A stretch of DNA of 64,000 nt, from contig JANQRP010000007.1 in assembly GCA_028284495.1 (NCBI GenBank), positions 124,001 to 188,000 on the forward strand, written 5' to 3'. Below, piece after piece: positions 17,410 through 25,772 of the stretch. Origin of the DNA: Longimicrobiales bacterium (GTDB taxonomy: Bacteria; Gemmatimonadota; Gemmatimonadetes; Longimicrobiales; Gaopeijiaceae). Numbering within the stretch: position 1 is the stretch's first letter; every line of letters starts with the position of its first letter. Below the pieces are notes generated by a model. It searched no databases, was not told the DNA's origin, and saw only the letters and a list, made by a program, of their open reading frames with translations. A program made the translations under genes and the position numbers.

Positions 17410-18221
17410 GAATCGTCCTGCTGGGTCACGGCGTGATGGGCCGCGCCGTCGAAGCCGTTGCGCTGGACGCCGGCCACGAGGTGGTGCTCCGGGTGGACGC
17501 GGGCGGTCCCCCGCTCGCCGCATCCGGGATCCGCGGACGCGGAGCGGGCGCAGAGGACGCCGTCGCCGACGTGGCGATCGAGTTCGCCGGCCCGGCTGGC
17601 GCGGCGAATCGCGTGCGTGAGGCGATCGAGGTGGGACTCCCCGTGGTGTCGGGCTCGACCGGCTGGGACGGCGAGCTGGCGGCCACGAAGACGTTCGTGC
17701 GGAAGCGCGGAGGCGCCCTCCTCCACGCGCCCAACCTCTCGATCGGCGTGGCGGTGTTCGAGCGCATCGTGCGTCGTGCGGCGCGGTTGCTCGACGCCGT
17801 CCCGGACTATCGGATCGAGCTCGAGGAGACACACCACACCCGCAAGCTCGACCACCCGTCCGGTACCGCCCGCTGGCTCGCGGACGGGCTCGTGGAGGGG
17901 ATCGGGCGGCTCGACGTGTGGCGTGGGGAGCTGACCGCGGACGACGAAGCGTCGGGCGGACGGGCCGGTCGCGACGGCGCGCGGGCGGACGGCACGCTGA
18001 CGGTCCGATCGTTTCGCCGCGGCGACGTGGCGGGGACCCATGTCGTGCGGGCCGTCGGCCCCGACGACGTGATCGAGCTCGAGCATCGGGCCCTCGGGCG
18101 CGACGGCTTCGCCCGCGGCGCGCTGCGGGCGGCGGAGTGGCTCCACGAACGCAGCGGCGTGTACACGCTCGAGGACATGCTCGACGACCTCCTCGGTTCC
18201 CCCGACCTCCAGGCATCGTGA
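17406..18221 (+). CDS. dapB: 4-hydroxy-tetrahydrodipicolinate reductase
   Basis: DapB reduces the DapA product to tetrahydrodipicolinate with NAD(P)H. The 271-aa protein has the Rossmann motif GHGVMGRAVE, VSGSTGWDGE and the catalytic stretch EETHHTRKLDHPSGTA, with the proton-donor His and substrate Lys. SFRRGDVAGTH and LEHRALGRDGFARGAL complete the family pattern. The open frame continues upstream through lysC out of frame; the ATG at 17406 overlapping the lysC stop is the start. Confidence 0.96.
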   Translation: MRIVLLGHGVMGRAVEAVALDAGHEVVLRVDAGGPPLAASGIRGRGAGAEDAVADVAIEFAGPAGAANRVREAIEVGLPVVSGSTGWDGELAATKTFVRKRGGALLHAPNLSIGVAVFERIVRRAARLLDAVPDYRIELEETHHTRKLDHPSGTARWLADGLVEGIGRLDVWRGELTADDEASGGRAGRDGARADGTLTVRSFRRGDVAGTHVVRAVGPDDVIELEHRALGRDGFARGALRAAEWLHERSGVYTLEDMLDDLLGSPDLQAS

Positions 18222-19135
18222 GCGACGCCACCTTCACGGGCACCGGTCCGGCACTCGTGACGCCGTTCGACGCCGAGGGTGGCGTTGACCTTCGGACGTT
18301 CGCCGACCTCGTCGAGCGGCAGATCGCCGGAGGCGTCGAGTTTCTGGTGCCGTGCGGAACGACCGGCGAGAGCGCGACCCTGACACCGGCCGAACAGGCG
18401 GACGTGATCCGACACACGGTGGAGGTCTCGGCTGGCCGCCTTCCCGTCCTGGCGGGCACCGGATCCAACGCGACGGCCGCCGCCGTGGCGCTCACGCGCG
18501 CGGCGGCCGACGCCGGCGTCGACGGGGTTCTGGTGGTGACGCCATACTACAACAGGCCGTCGGTCGATGGCCTCAAGCGCCACTACGCGGCCATCGCGGA
18601 GTCGGGCCTTCCGATCGTCCTCTACAACGTACCTAGCCGCACCGGAGCCAACGTCTCGCCGGACGCGCTCTTCGAGGTCGCGGGGTCGGTGCCTGCGATC
18701 GCCGGTGTGAAGGAGGCGGCGGGCAGCTTCGCGCAGTTCCAGGAGATCGTGCGACGACGGCCCGACGGGTTCGTCGTGCTCTCCGGCGACGACGACCTCG
18801 CGGCCGGCGAGTGCGCGATCGGCGGCGACGGCCTCATCTCGGTGGTGGCCAACGAGGATCCGGCCGGAACCGCCCGCATGGTACGCGCGGCGCGATCGGG
18901 GCAGCTCGACGTCGCTCGCACCCACGCCTCTCGACTGCTGCCCCTGATCCGCGCCAATTTCCTCGAGTCCAATCCCGGTCCTCTCAAGGCGGCCATGGCG
19001 CGCATGGGACTCCTGGAGAACCGGCTGAGGGCGCCGCTCGCACCGGTCCGGCCGGACGTCGAGCGAGAGATCGAGGCGGCGCTCCGCCACGCGGAGCTGC
19101 TCGACCCCGCACCCACCCCCGCGGACGCGCGATGA
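18218..19135 (+). CDS. dapA: 4-hydroxy-tetrahydrodipicolinate synthase
   Basis: DapA condenses pyruvate with aspartate semialdehyde. The 305-aa TIM barrel has CGTTGESATL, the TPYYNRPS motif, YNVPSRTGAN (catalytic Tyr and the Arg that binds the substrate carboxylate) and the Schiff-base Lys in AGVKEAAGS. These residues separate it from the paralog at 9966. The GTG at 18218 overlaps the dapB stop (GTGA). It feeds dapB directly in the pathway. Confidence 0.96.
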   Translation: MSDATFTGTGPALVTPFDAEGGVDLRTFADLVERQIAGGVEFLVPCGTTGESATLTPAEQADVIRHTVEVSAGRLPVLAGTGSNATAAAVALTRAAADAGVDGVLVVTPYYNRPSVDGLKRHYAAIAESGLPIVLYNVPSRTGANVSPDALFEVAGSVPAIAGVKEAAGSFAQFQEIVRRRPDGFVVLSGDDDLAAGECAIGGDGLISVVANEDPAGTARMVRAARSGQLDVARTHASRLLPLIRANFLESNPGPLKAAMARMGLLENRLRAPLAPVRPDVEREIEAALRHAELLDPAPTPADAR

Positions 19136-20001
19136 GCACAGACAATCTCCGGGCCGAAGTCGAGTCCCTTTTCGAGGACGAGCAGCCGGACCGCCGCCGC
19201 GCGAGGACGGCCGTGGCGGGCCTGCTCATGGCTCTCGAACGAGGCAAGATCCGGGCGGCCGAGCGAGCACCGGACGGATGGCGCGCGGTCCCCTGGGTCA
19301 AGCGCGGGATCCTGCTGGCGTTCCGGACGGGGCAGACCCAGAACTTCCGGCCGTGGGTGCCCGGCGCCAACGAGGCGTTCGGCGGGAGCGACTTCAACTT
19401 CGCCGACCGCGACACGCTCCCGCTGCGCCGGATCGACGGGCCCAGCGAAGGCGTCCGCGTGGTGCCGGGGGGCTCCTCCGTGCGAGCGGGCACCTACCTC
19501 GGTGCGGGCGTGGTCGTCATGCCGCCTGCGTACATCAACATCGGCGCGTGGATCGGCGACGGCGCCATGATCGACTCGCACGCGCTGGTCGGGTCGTGCG
19601 CCCAGGTCGGCGCTCGCGTGCACCTGAGCGCCGGTGCGCAGCTCGGCGGCGTGCTCGAACCCATCGGGCTCCGCCCGGTCGTGATCGAGGACGACGCGAT
19701 GGTCGGCGGAAACTGCGGAGTGTTCGAGGGCACCGTCGTCGGCCGGGGTGCCGTGCTCGCTCCGGGCGTGCAGCTCACGGCGTCCACCGCCGTCCACGAC
19801 ATCGTCCGGGACGAGGTGTACCGCGCCACCCCCGACGCGCCGCTGGCCATCCCGCCGGGGGCGGTCGTGGTGCCCGGGACCCGTCCTGCCTCGGGACGGG
19901 CGGCGCGGTTCTCGGGGATTCAGCTCTACGTGCCCGTCATCGTGAAGTACCGCGACGAGCGGACCGACGCCGCGACCGCGCTGGAGGAAGCGCTGCGCTG
20001 A
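19132..20001 (+). CDS. dapD: Tetrahydrodipicolinate N-succinyltransferase
   Basis: DapD transfers succinyl from succinyl-CoA to tetrahydrodipicolinate, committing the cell to the succinylase branch of diaminopimelate synthesis. The 289-aa protein has an alpha-helical N-terminus, VKRGILLAFRTGQ and a left-handed beta-helix of hexapeptide repeats (AGTYLGAGVVVMPPAYINIG through VVIEDDAMVGGNCGVFEGTV). The ATG overlaps the dapA stop. The partners dapC and dapE are not in the window. The operon ends here, 28 nt before the convergent kinase gene. Confidence 0.95.
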   Translation: MSTDNLRAEVESLFEDEQPDRRRARTAVAGLLMALERGKIRAAERAPDGWRAVPWVKRGILLAFRTGQTQNFRPWVPGANEAFGGSDFNFADRDTLPLRRIDGPSEGVRVVPGGSSVRAGTYLGAGVVVMPPAYINIGAWIGDGAMIDSHALVGSCAQVGARVHLSAGAQLGGVLEPIGLRPVVIEDDAMVGGNCGVFEGTVVGRGAVLAPGVQLTASTAVHDIVRDEVYRATPDAPLAIPPGAVVVPGTRPASGRAARFSGIQLYVPVIVKYRDERTDAATALEEALR

Positions 20002-20029
20002 CGCGCCCGCCGCCGCGACGGGCCGACGA

Positions 20030-20947
20030 TCAGGACCGTTCGCGCTCGGCCCATGCGCGGAGCGCCCGGCGCGCGGCGCCGCGGGCGGCGTCGATCGGGC
20101 GGGTCAGGACCGGGTATCCCCGTTCCTCCAGCGCCGCCACGAGCCGCGGTCCGAGGAGTGCGCCACCCGGCTCGATCATTCCGCCGGTCAGCGCGACGGG
20201 CCCGGGTTGATCCAGAGCCGTGACGTGGTCGACCAGCGCCTCCACGGCGTCCGCCAGGATGCGCCCTGCCACGGGGTCACCGGACTCGGCGGCGGCGACC
20301 ACGGTCGCGGCGAGCGCCGCCACCTCGCCCTTGGACGCGGTGGACGCCCACGCCGTGAGGTCCGCGGCCCCCGGCACGCCGGACCACTCCAGCACCGCCG
20401 GCAGTAACTCCGTGGCGCGGTCCCGACCGTCGAGCATCCGCATCGCCGCCCGAAGCCCGGCCAGGCCGACCGCGTAGCCCGATCCCTCGTCGCCCAGCAG
20501 CGCGCCCCACCCGCCGGCCCGTCGCACTCCACCGTCGGCGAGCCGGGCCGCCGCCACGGAGCCCGTTCCGGAGACGAGGAGGATTCCGGGCCGGTCGGGG
20601 AACGCGTCCTCGAGCGCGGCCTCGACGTCGGTCCCGACGACGACTACGCCGGCCAGACCACGCCCCGCCAGATCGGCCTCGACCTCGGCGCGGGCCGCCT
20701 CGTTCCCTGCCCCGGCGAGGCCGGTCCATATCGCCTCCCAGGGCGGCTCCCGCCCAAGCACCGCGGCGAGCGTCCGGACGGTCATCTCGACCGCGTCGGC
20801 CGACCGGCCCGGTTGCACGGGATCGATCAGGGACGAGGGTCCGTTCGCCCGAGTCGTCGGGGTGTCGAGGACGCGGCCGCCCTCGTCGATCGCGACGGCG
20901 CGGGTGCGGGTCCCGCCTCCATCCACGCCGACGAACACCCGGCTCAT
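20030..20947 (-). CDS. BadF/BcrA-type amino-sugar kinase
   Basis: The 305-aa protein is an ASKHA-fold kinase of the BadF/BadG/BcrA/BcrD family, which includes N-acetylglucosamine kinases and the MurNAc/GlcNAc kinase MurK. It has the phosphate-1 loop VGVDGGGTRTRAVAID, the VVVGTDVEAALEDAF segment, the phosphate-2 loop ILLVSGTGSVAAARL, GGWGALLGDEGSGY and the adenosine motif VALTGGMIEPGG. The ATG at 20947 overlaps the symporter stop (ATGA). With NagZ-, AmiE- and NamZ-type genes nearby, phosphorylation of imported GlcNAc or MurNAc is the best guess; the exact sugar is inference. Confidence 0.88.
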   Translation of the reverse strand: MSRVFVGVDGGGTRTRAVAIDEGGRVLDTPTTRANGPSSLIDPVQPGRSADAVEMTVRTLAAVLGREPPWEAIWTGLAGAGNEAARAEVEADLAGRGLAGVVVVGTDVEAALEDAFPDRPGILLVSGTGSVAAARLADGGVRRAGGWGALLGDEGSGYAVGLAGLRAAMRMLDGRDRATELLPAVLEWSGVPGAADLTAWASTASKGEVAALAATVVAAAESGDPVAGRILADAVEALVDHVTALDQPGPVALTGGMIEPGGALLGPRLVAALEERGYPVLTRPIDAARGAARRALRAWAERERS

Positions 20948-22407
20948 GCGTCCAGGGGCGCGCCGCCCCGGCCCAGGGCGGAGCCGACGGACCACGTGAC
21001 CAGCGCACCGAGCGGCACGAACCACGTCCAGGCGAGTGCGAAGGGAAGCACCTCCGCGCGCCCGGCCACCCAGATGGCTGCGATGACGCCGATGCCCGCG
21101 GCGATCCCCGCCGTGGCGCTGCGGCCGTCCGCGCGCCGCGAGAACAGCGCGAGAAGGAATGCGCCGAGCAGGCCGCCATACACGAGCGACGCCACCGCCA
21201 GCGCGACCTCCACGGCGGTCGTTCCGAGACCGAAGGGGATGAACACGATCGCGCCGCCCACCAGCGCCGCCGCCCACACGAGCGTGAACACCCGCCCCGC
21301 CCTGAGAGTGCGCTCGTCGTCGTCCACCGCACCCACCGCCGGCGCCCAGAAGTCGAATGCGGTGGCCGACGCGAGCGCGTTGATCGAACTCGAGAGCGAC
21401 GACATGGCGGCCGCGAACACACCCGCCACGAGCAGTCCGGTGACGCCGGGCGGGAGCGCCTCGACGATGAACGTCGCGAAGATCGCGTCGTTGGACTCGA
21501 ACGTCCGCCCACCGAAGTACACCCAGAGCCCGAGGCCGAGCATCAGGAACACGAGGAACTGGGCGATCACCGCGAATCCCGATCCGACCAGCGCGCGCTG
21601 CGAGTCGCGGAGCGACCGGCACGTGAGGAGTCGCTGCACGATGAGGTAGTCCGTGCCGTGGGACGCCATGGTGAACAGGGCGCCGCCGAGGACCCCGGCC
21701 CAGATCGTGTAGGCGACGCCGGGGGCGAGGCTGGTGTCGATCAGGGCGAGCTTCCCGGCGTCACCCGCCTGCTCGAGGATCGACGCCCACCCCCCCGCCA
21801 CCGCCGACTGCAGAGCGATGGCGGCGATGAGCGCTCCGCCGAGGTAGAGCACCATCTGGAGCGCGTCGACCCACACGACGGCCCGGATCCCGCCGGCGTA
21901 CGTGTAGATGACGGTGAGGACACCGATGACCGCGATCGAGGTCGGATACGACCAGCCGGTGATGAGCGCCAGCGGGATGGCCGTCGCGAAGAGGCGAACG
22001 GAGTCGGCGAGCAGCCGGGTGACCATGAAGATCCCGGAGGTGAATCGTCGCACCCCGATTCCGAACCGCCGCTCCAGCATCTGGTAGGCGGTCGCGATCT
22101 CGCCTCGGGAATAGGCGGGAAGAAGCAGCGCCGCGACCACGACGCGCCCGAGCAGGTACCCGAGGGTGAGCTGGAGGAATGTCAGGGCGCCGAGGTACGA
22201 GACGCCGGGGATGCTCAGGAAGGTGAGCGTGCTGGTCTCGGTCGCGACGACCGAGAGCATGACGGCCCACCAGGGGAGGTTGCGCCCGCCGAGGAAGTAG
22301 TCCTTCGCGCCCTTCGCGCCGCGGCCCAGCCAGGATCCCCAGAGGGTGACCCCGACGAGCCAGCCGGCCAGGACGACGAAGTCGAGTGCGGTGACCGCCT
22401 CGTTCAA
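20944..22407 (-). CDS. Sodium:solute symporter (SSS family)
   Basis: The 487-aa protein has about 13 hydrophobic segments and the SSS signature features: KGAKDYFLGGRNLPWWAVML after the first helix, ATETSTLTFLSIPG, YTYAGGIRAVVWVDALQMVLY, SHGTDYLIVQRLLTCRS and VFAAAMSSLSSSINALAS. SSS proteins take up sugars, sialic acid, amino acids or vitamins with sodium. Its position in a peptidoglycan-salvage cluster, overlapping a sugar kinase, suggests amino-sugar uptake. The start is a TTG at 22407, 26 nt after the upstream gene; no ATG or GTG is available without losing the first helix. Confidence 0.9.
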   Translation of the reverse strand: MNEAVTALDFVVLAGWLVGVTLWGSWLGRGAKGAKDYFLGGRNLPWWAVMLSVVATETSTLTFLSIPGVSYLGALTFLQLTLGYLLGRVVVAALLLPAYSRGEIATAYQMLERRFGIGVRRFTSGIFMVTRLLADSVRLFATAIPLALITGWSYPTSIAVIGVLTVIYTYAGGIRAVVWVDALQMVLYLGGALIAAIALQSAVAGGWASILEQAGDAGKLALIDTSLAPGVAYTIWAGVLGGALFTMASHGTDYLIVQRLLTCRSLRDSQRALVGSGFAVIAQFLVFLMLGLGLWVYFGGRTFESNDAIFATFIVEALPPGVTGLLVAGVFAAAMSSLSSSINALASATAFDFWAPAVGAVDDDERTLRAGRVFTLVWAAALVGGAIVFIPFGLGTTAVEVALAVASLVYGGLLGAFLLALFSRRADGRSATAGIAAGIGVIAAIWVAGRAEVLPFALAWTWFVPLGALVTWSVGSALGRGGAPLDA

Positions 22408-22433
22408 GGCCGGTGCCTGTTCACGCCCTGGCG

Positions 22434-23690
22434 CTAGTTCCCGTCGGGCACGCGCGGCCGGACCTCACGGTCCGTCAGCGCCTGCACCGCGAGGTTCGCG
22501 ACCTCGCGCCGCATCGGGGCGTGGCGGGTGTTCGCACGCGTCGGGTTCACGCGATTCGTGAGCACGATCACGAACAGGTCGAGGTCGGGATCGATCCAGA
22601 TGGACGTGCCCGTGTACCCCGTGTGGCCGAAGGCACTCGACGTCATCCAGCGACCCGCCGAGGAGTTGGAGCCGGAGGGCGTGTCCCATCCGAGCCCCCG
22701 TGACGACCCGTCCGTCTGGCGCCGCGTGAACTCGCGCACGGTGGCGGCCGCCAGGACCCGCTCCCCCTCGTCGGTGACGCCCTCGCGGAGCATCATGCGT
22801 GCGAAGCGGGCGAGATCCTCGGCCGTCGAGAAGAGTCCGGCGTGACCCGCCACGCCGCCGTACGCGTGGGCGTTCTCGTCGTGCACCTCGCCGTGCACGT
22901 GGTAGCCCCGATAGATCGTGTCGATCTCGGTCGGGGCGATGCGGGCGCGGGCGGCCTCGGCAGGCACGAATCCCGTGTCCACCATGCCGACCGGGCCGAA
23001 GAGTCGATCCTCGAGCAACGCGTCGAGTGGCTGGCCCGACACCCCCTCGAGCACGCGCGCGAGCGTCATCACGCCGATGTCGGAGTACTCGTAGCGCTCG
23101 CCGGGATCCGCCTCGAGCGCCTCGAGGTCGATCGCGCGGTCGTACGCGTCCCTGCCCTCGAATTCGAGGTACCAGCGGCGAAAGGCAGGCAGCCCGGCGC
23201 GGTGCGTGAGGAGCTGCCGGATGGTCACGTCGGCCTTCCGCGGATCCCCCTCGGCCCACGCCGGGAGGTGATCGACGACCCGGTCGTCGAGGGTCAGCGC
23301 ACCGTCGTCCACCAGTAGCATCGTCGCGCTCGTCGTACCGATCACCTTCGTCAGCGACGCGAGGTCCCAGATCGTGGTGGACGAGGTGGGCACGCCCGCG
23401 ACGGGACCGATGGTGTCCAGAGCCCCGTAGCTGCGCGTCCAGCGGAATCCGTCCGTCCGGCCGATCGCGACGGTCGCTCCGGGCGCCACGCCGTCGGCGA
23501 CGGCGGAGTCCACCAGTGCGTCGATCCGCGCCAGAAGGTCCGGATCGAGCCCCGCGGCAGTCGCATCGGCCGACGGCGTCTCGGCCGGCTCCTGCGCGGT
23601 GCAGGCGCTCGATCCGACCGCCGCGAGGAGGGCGGTCAGACCCGCGATCGCGGGGCGGCGGCGTCCCACCGGCACGACCGACCGGCGCAT
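22434..23690 (-). CDS. Serine hydrolase lipoprotein, AmiE-like
   Basis: This 418-aa protein is a beta-lactamase-family (PF00144) serine hydrolase with a probable lipoprotein signal ending near GSSAC. SLTK (residues 112-115) supplies the nucleophile and base. YSD in YEYSDIGVM and HTG in FGHTGYTGT are the other two active-site motifs. It lies 2 nt downstream of the NagZ gene. In Bacillus subtilis the ybbE-ybbD-ybbC cluster pairs such a protein (AmiE, a MurNAc-L-Ala amidase) with NagZ and NamZ, so an amidase role is proposed here by context. A TTG at 23696 overlapping the NagZ stop is an alternative start. Confidence 0.85.
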   Translation of the reverse strand: MRRSVVPVGRRRPAIAGLTALLAAVGSSACTAQEPAETPSADATAAGLDPDLLARIDALVDSAVADGVAPGATVAIGRTDGFRWTRSYGALDTIGPVAGVPTSSTTIWDLASLTKVIGTTSATMLLVDDGALTLDDRVVDHLPAWAEGDPRKADVTIRQLLTHRAGLPAFRRWYLEFEGRDAYDRAIDLEALEADPGERYEYSDIGVMTLARVLEGVSGQPLDALLEDRLFGPVGMVDTGFVPAEAARARIAPTEIDTIYRGYHVHGEVHDENAHAYGGVAGHAGLFSTAEDLARFARMMLREGVTDEGERVLAAATVREFTRRQTDGSSRGLGWDTPSGSNSSAGRWMTSSAFGHTGYTGTSIWIDPDLDLFVIVLTNRVNPTRANTRHAPMRREVANLAVQALTDREVRPRVPDGN

Positions 23691-23692
23691 GC

Positions 23693-25621
23693 TCAACGGC
23701 GGTCCCCGAGCGCGGGAATCCTGAGCCCGGACCCGATGCCCAGGTCGTCCGTGACCCGGGTCGGGGCGACGCCCGAGATCTCGAAGTCGCCGAACAGCGC
23801 CCGGGCCGCCGCCTGCTGGCTGGCCTCGCTCCCGCTCCAGGCGAGCACGTACGCCTGCACCCCGTCGAGTTCACGGAGCAGGTACGGATTCCCGAACGAG
23901 ACGACGACGTGGGGCACGTTCGCCTCCGACAGGGCGGCGAGGAAGTCCGTCGTCTCCTCGGGCAGCGCCACCGTGCCCTGATACGAGAGCGCGGTAATGT
24001 AGAGCGATACGACGACGAGGTCCGACCGCACGGCTTCACGCAGCAGCGCGTCGTACGTCGACTCGGCCGTGGTCCGACCGATGGTCTCCCGGCGCAGGCG
24101 CGGGTAGCGTGCTCCCAGCTCCGAGTCGAAGTATCGACCCGCGAAGAGATCGCTGTCCCGCCGGTACGTGACCGACATGACCCGGGCCGTCCTGGTTCCG
24201 AGAAGGGGGAGCAGGTTCCGCTCGTTCCGAAGCGCGGTGATCGACTTCCGTGCCACTTCGTCCGCGATCGTCCGATGGGCCGGGATGCCGACCACGTCCG
24301 GGACGGCGTCCACGTCCACCATCCGCTCCTCGACGAGCCCCAGGCGCTGCTTCTGCTCGAGGATCCGCCGGACGGACAGGTCGATGCGCTCCTCGGCGAT
24401 GTGGCCCTCCAGCACGGCGGCCACCACCGCCTCGATGGAGCCCTGCACCGACGGCGGCATCAGCAGGACGTCGGCGCCGGCCTCGACCGCGAGCACGGCG
24501 GCCTCGTCACGCCCGTATTCGCGGTCGATGGCACCCATGTCCATCGCGTCCGTGAAGAGGAGTCCCTCGAAGCCGAGCTCCTCCCGGAGGAGACCCGTCA
24601 GAACCTCACGGGAGAGCGTCGACGGCCGGCTGGTGCCGCCGTTCACCGACGGAACCGTGATGTGGGCCGTCATGACGCCGTCCATGCCGGCCTCGATGGC
24701 GTCGCGAAAGGGGCGCAGCTCGACGGAGTCCATGCGCGCGCGATCCACCGGAATGGTCGGGAGGCCGATATGCGAATCCGTCTCGGTGTCACCGTGTCCG
24801 GGGAAGTGCTTCCCCGTGGCGATCACGCCGTGGTCCTCCATCCCGCGGACCAGCGCGGTGCCCAGGTGGGACACCGCGGCCGGGTCCTCGCCGAGGGAGC
24901 GGACGTTGATGATCGGGTTCTCGGGGTTGTTGTTGACGTCCAGCACCGGTGCGAACGCCACGTGCACGCCCACCGCCCGCGCCTCCTGCGCGGTGATGCG
25001 GCCCATCTCGTACGCGAGCCCGGCGTCGCCCGTCGCCCCGAGGGCCATCAGGGTCGGGAAGTTCGTCGCCCCACCGAGGGAGATGTTCGTCGAGGCGTGC
25101 AGGATGCCCGCGAGGCGGAAGCCCGCGCCCGTCTCGAAGTCACCGGCGACGAGGAGCGGGAGGCGGGAACGCGACTGCATCTCGTTGAGCTTCACGGCCA
25201 CGCCGAGTGGGGAGCCCACCGACATGATGAACCCCCCCACCTCATAGTCCTCGATCCACTCGCGCAGTCGCTCGTGCTCGGCACCGCCGGTCGGCGCGTA
25301 CGTCCCGAGCACGAAGGGCATGTGCATCTGCCCGACCTTCTGACGAAGCGTCATCCCGGCCAGCTCCCGGTCGACCCAGGTGGCAGGGTCGGGTTCGGGC
25401 GCGGGCCGGGGCACCGGATCGACGGCCCGCTCGTCGACGAACTCCCACGTGACCGAGTCGGGCTCCGCGACCGGGGCGCTGTCGGCGGGCGGCGGCCCGG
25501 CGGCCTGCGCGGGCGCGGGATCCGCGGGCGGGGGCGTACCGGCACCACCACAGCCGGCGGCCAGCAGGAGCGCGACGAGAGGAGGAATCGCGCGGAAGAG
25601 GGAACGACGGCGGTAGGTCAC
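23693..25621 (-). CDS. nagZ: GH3 beta-N-acetylhexosaminidase lipoprotein
   Basis: NagZ-type enzymes release GlcNAc from peptidoglycan fragments. The start chosen is GTG at 25621, giving a lipoprotein signal ending LALLAAGC-like (LVALLLAAGC, Cys24), followed by a Pro/Ala-rich linker of about 80 residues. The GH3 domain has the NagZ signature KHFPGHGDTETDSH (general acid-base Asp-His pair) and the nucleophile Asp in LLFTDAMDM. A second C-terminal domain (about residues 450-640) makes it resemble the two-domain Bacillus NagZ rather than the short enterobacterial one. An ATG at 25735 would add an Arg/Pro-rich lead and spoil the signal peptide. Confidence 0.9.
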   Translation of the reverse strand: MTYRRRSLFRAIPPLVALLLAAGCGGAGTPPPADPAPAQAAGPPPADSAPVAEPDSVTWEFVDERAVDPVPRPAPEPDPATWVDRELAGMTLRQKVGQMHMPFVLGTYAPTGGAEHERLREWIEDYEVGGFIMSVGSPLGVAVKLNEMQSRSRLPLLVAGDFETGAGFRLAGILHASTNISLGGATNFPTLMALGATGDAGLAYEMGRITAQEARAVGVHVAFAPVLDVNNNPENPIINVRSLGEDPAAVSHLGTALVRGMEDHGVIATGKHFPGHGDTETDSHIGLPTIPVDRARMDSVELRPFRDAIEAGMDGVMTAHITVPSVNGGTSRPSTLSREVLTGLLREELGFEGLLFTDAMDMGAIDREYGRDEAAVLAVEAGADVLLMPPSVQGSIEAVVAAVLEGHIAEERIDLSVRRILEQKQRLGLVEERMVDVDAVPDVVGIPAHRTIADEVARKSITALRNERNLLPLLGTRTARVMSVTYRRDSDLFAGRYFDSELGARYPRLRRETIGRTTAESTYDALLREAVRSDLVVVSLYITALSYQGTVALPEETTDFLAALSEANVPHVVVSFGNPYLLRELDGVQAYVLAWSGSEASQQAAARALFGDFEISGVAPTRVTDDLGIGSGLRIPALGDRR

Positions 25622-25772
25622 GTAGGGCCTGAGTCGGACGGGAAGGTCGAGCGAAGCGCGGGAAGGGAGCTCCGGGCGGAACCGGCGTCCGCCCGGCCGC
25701 CGCGCGGGTTGCGAGGCGGTCGGGAACGGACCCATTTCTTACCCACTCGCCGCCAACCTAGGTCGCCCCCGC

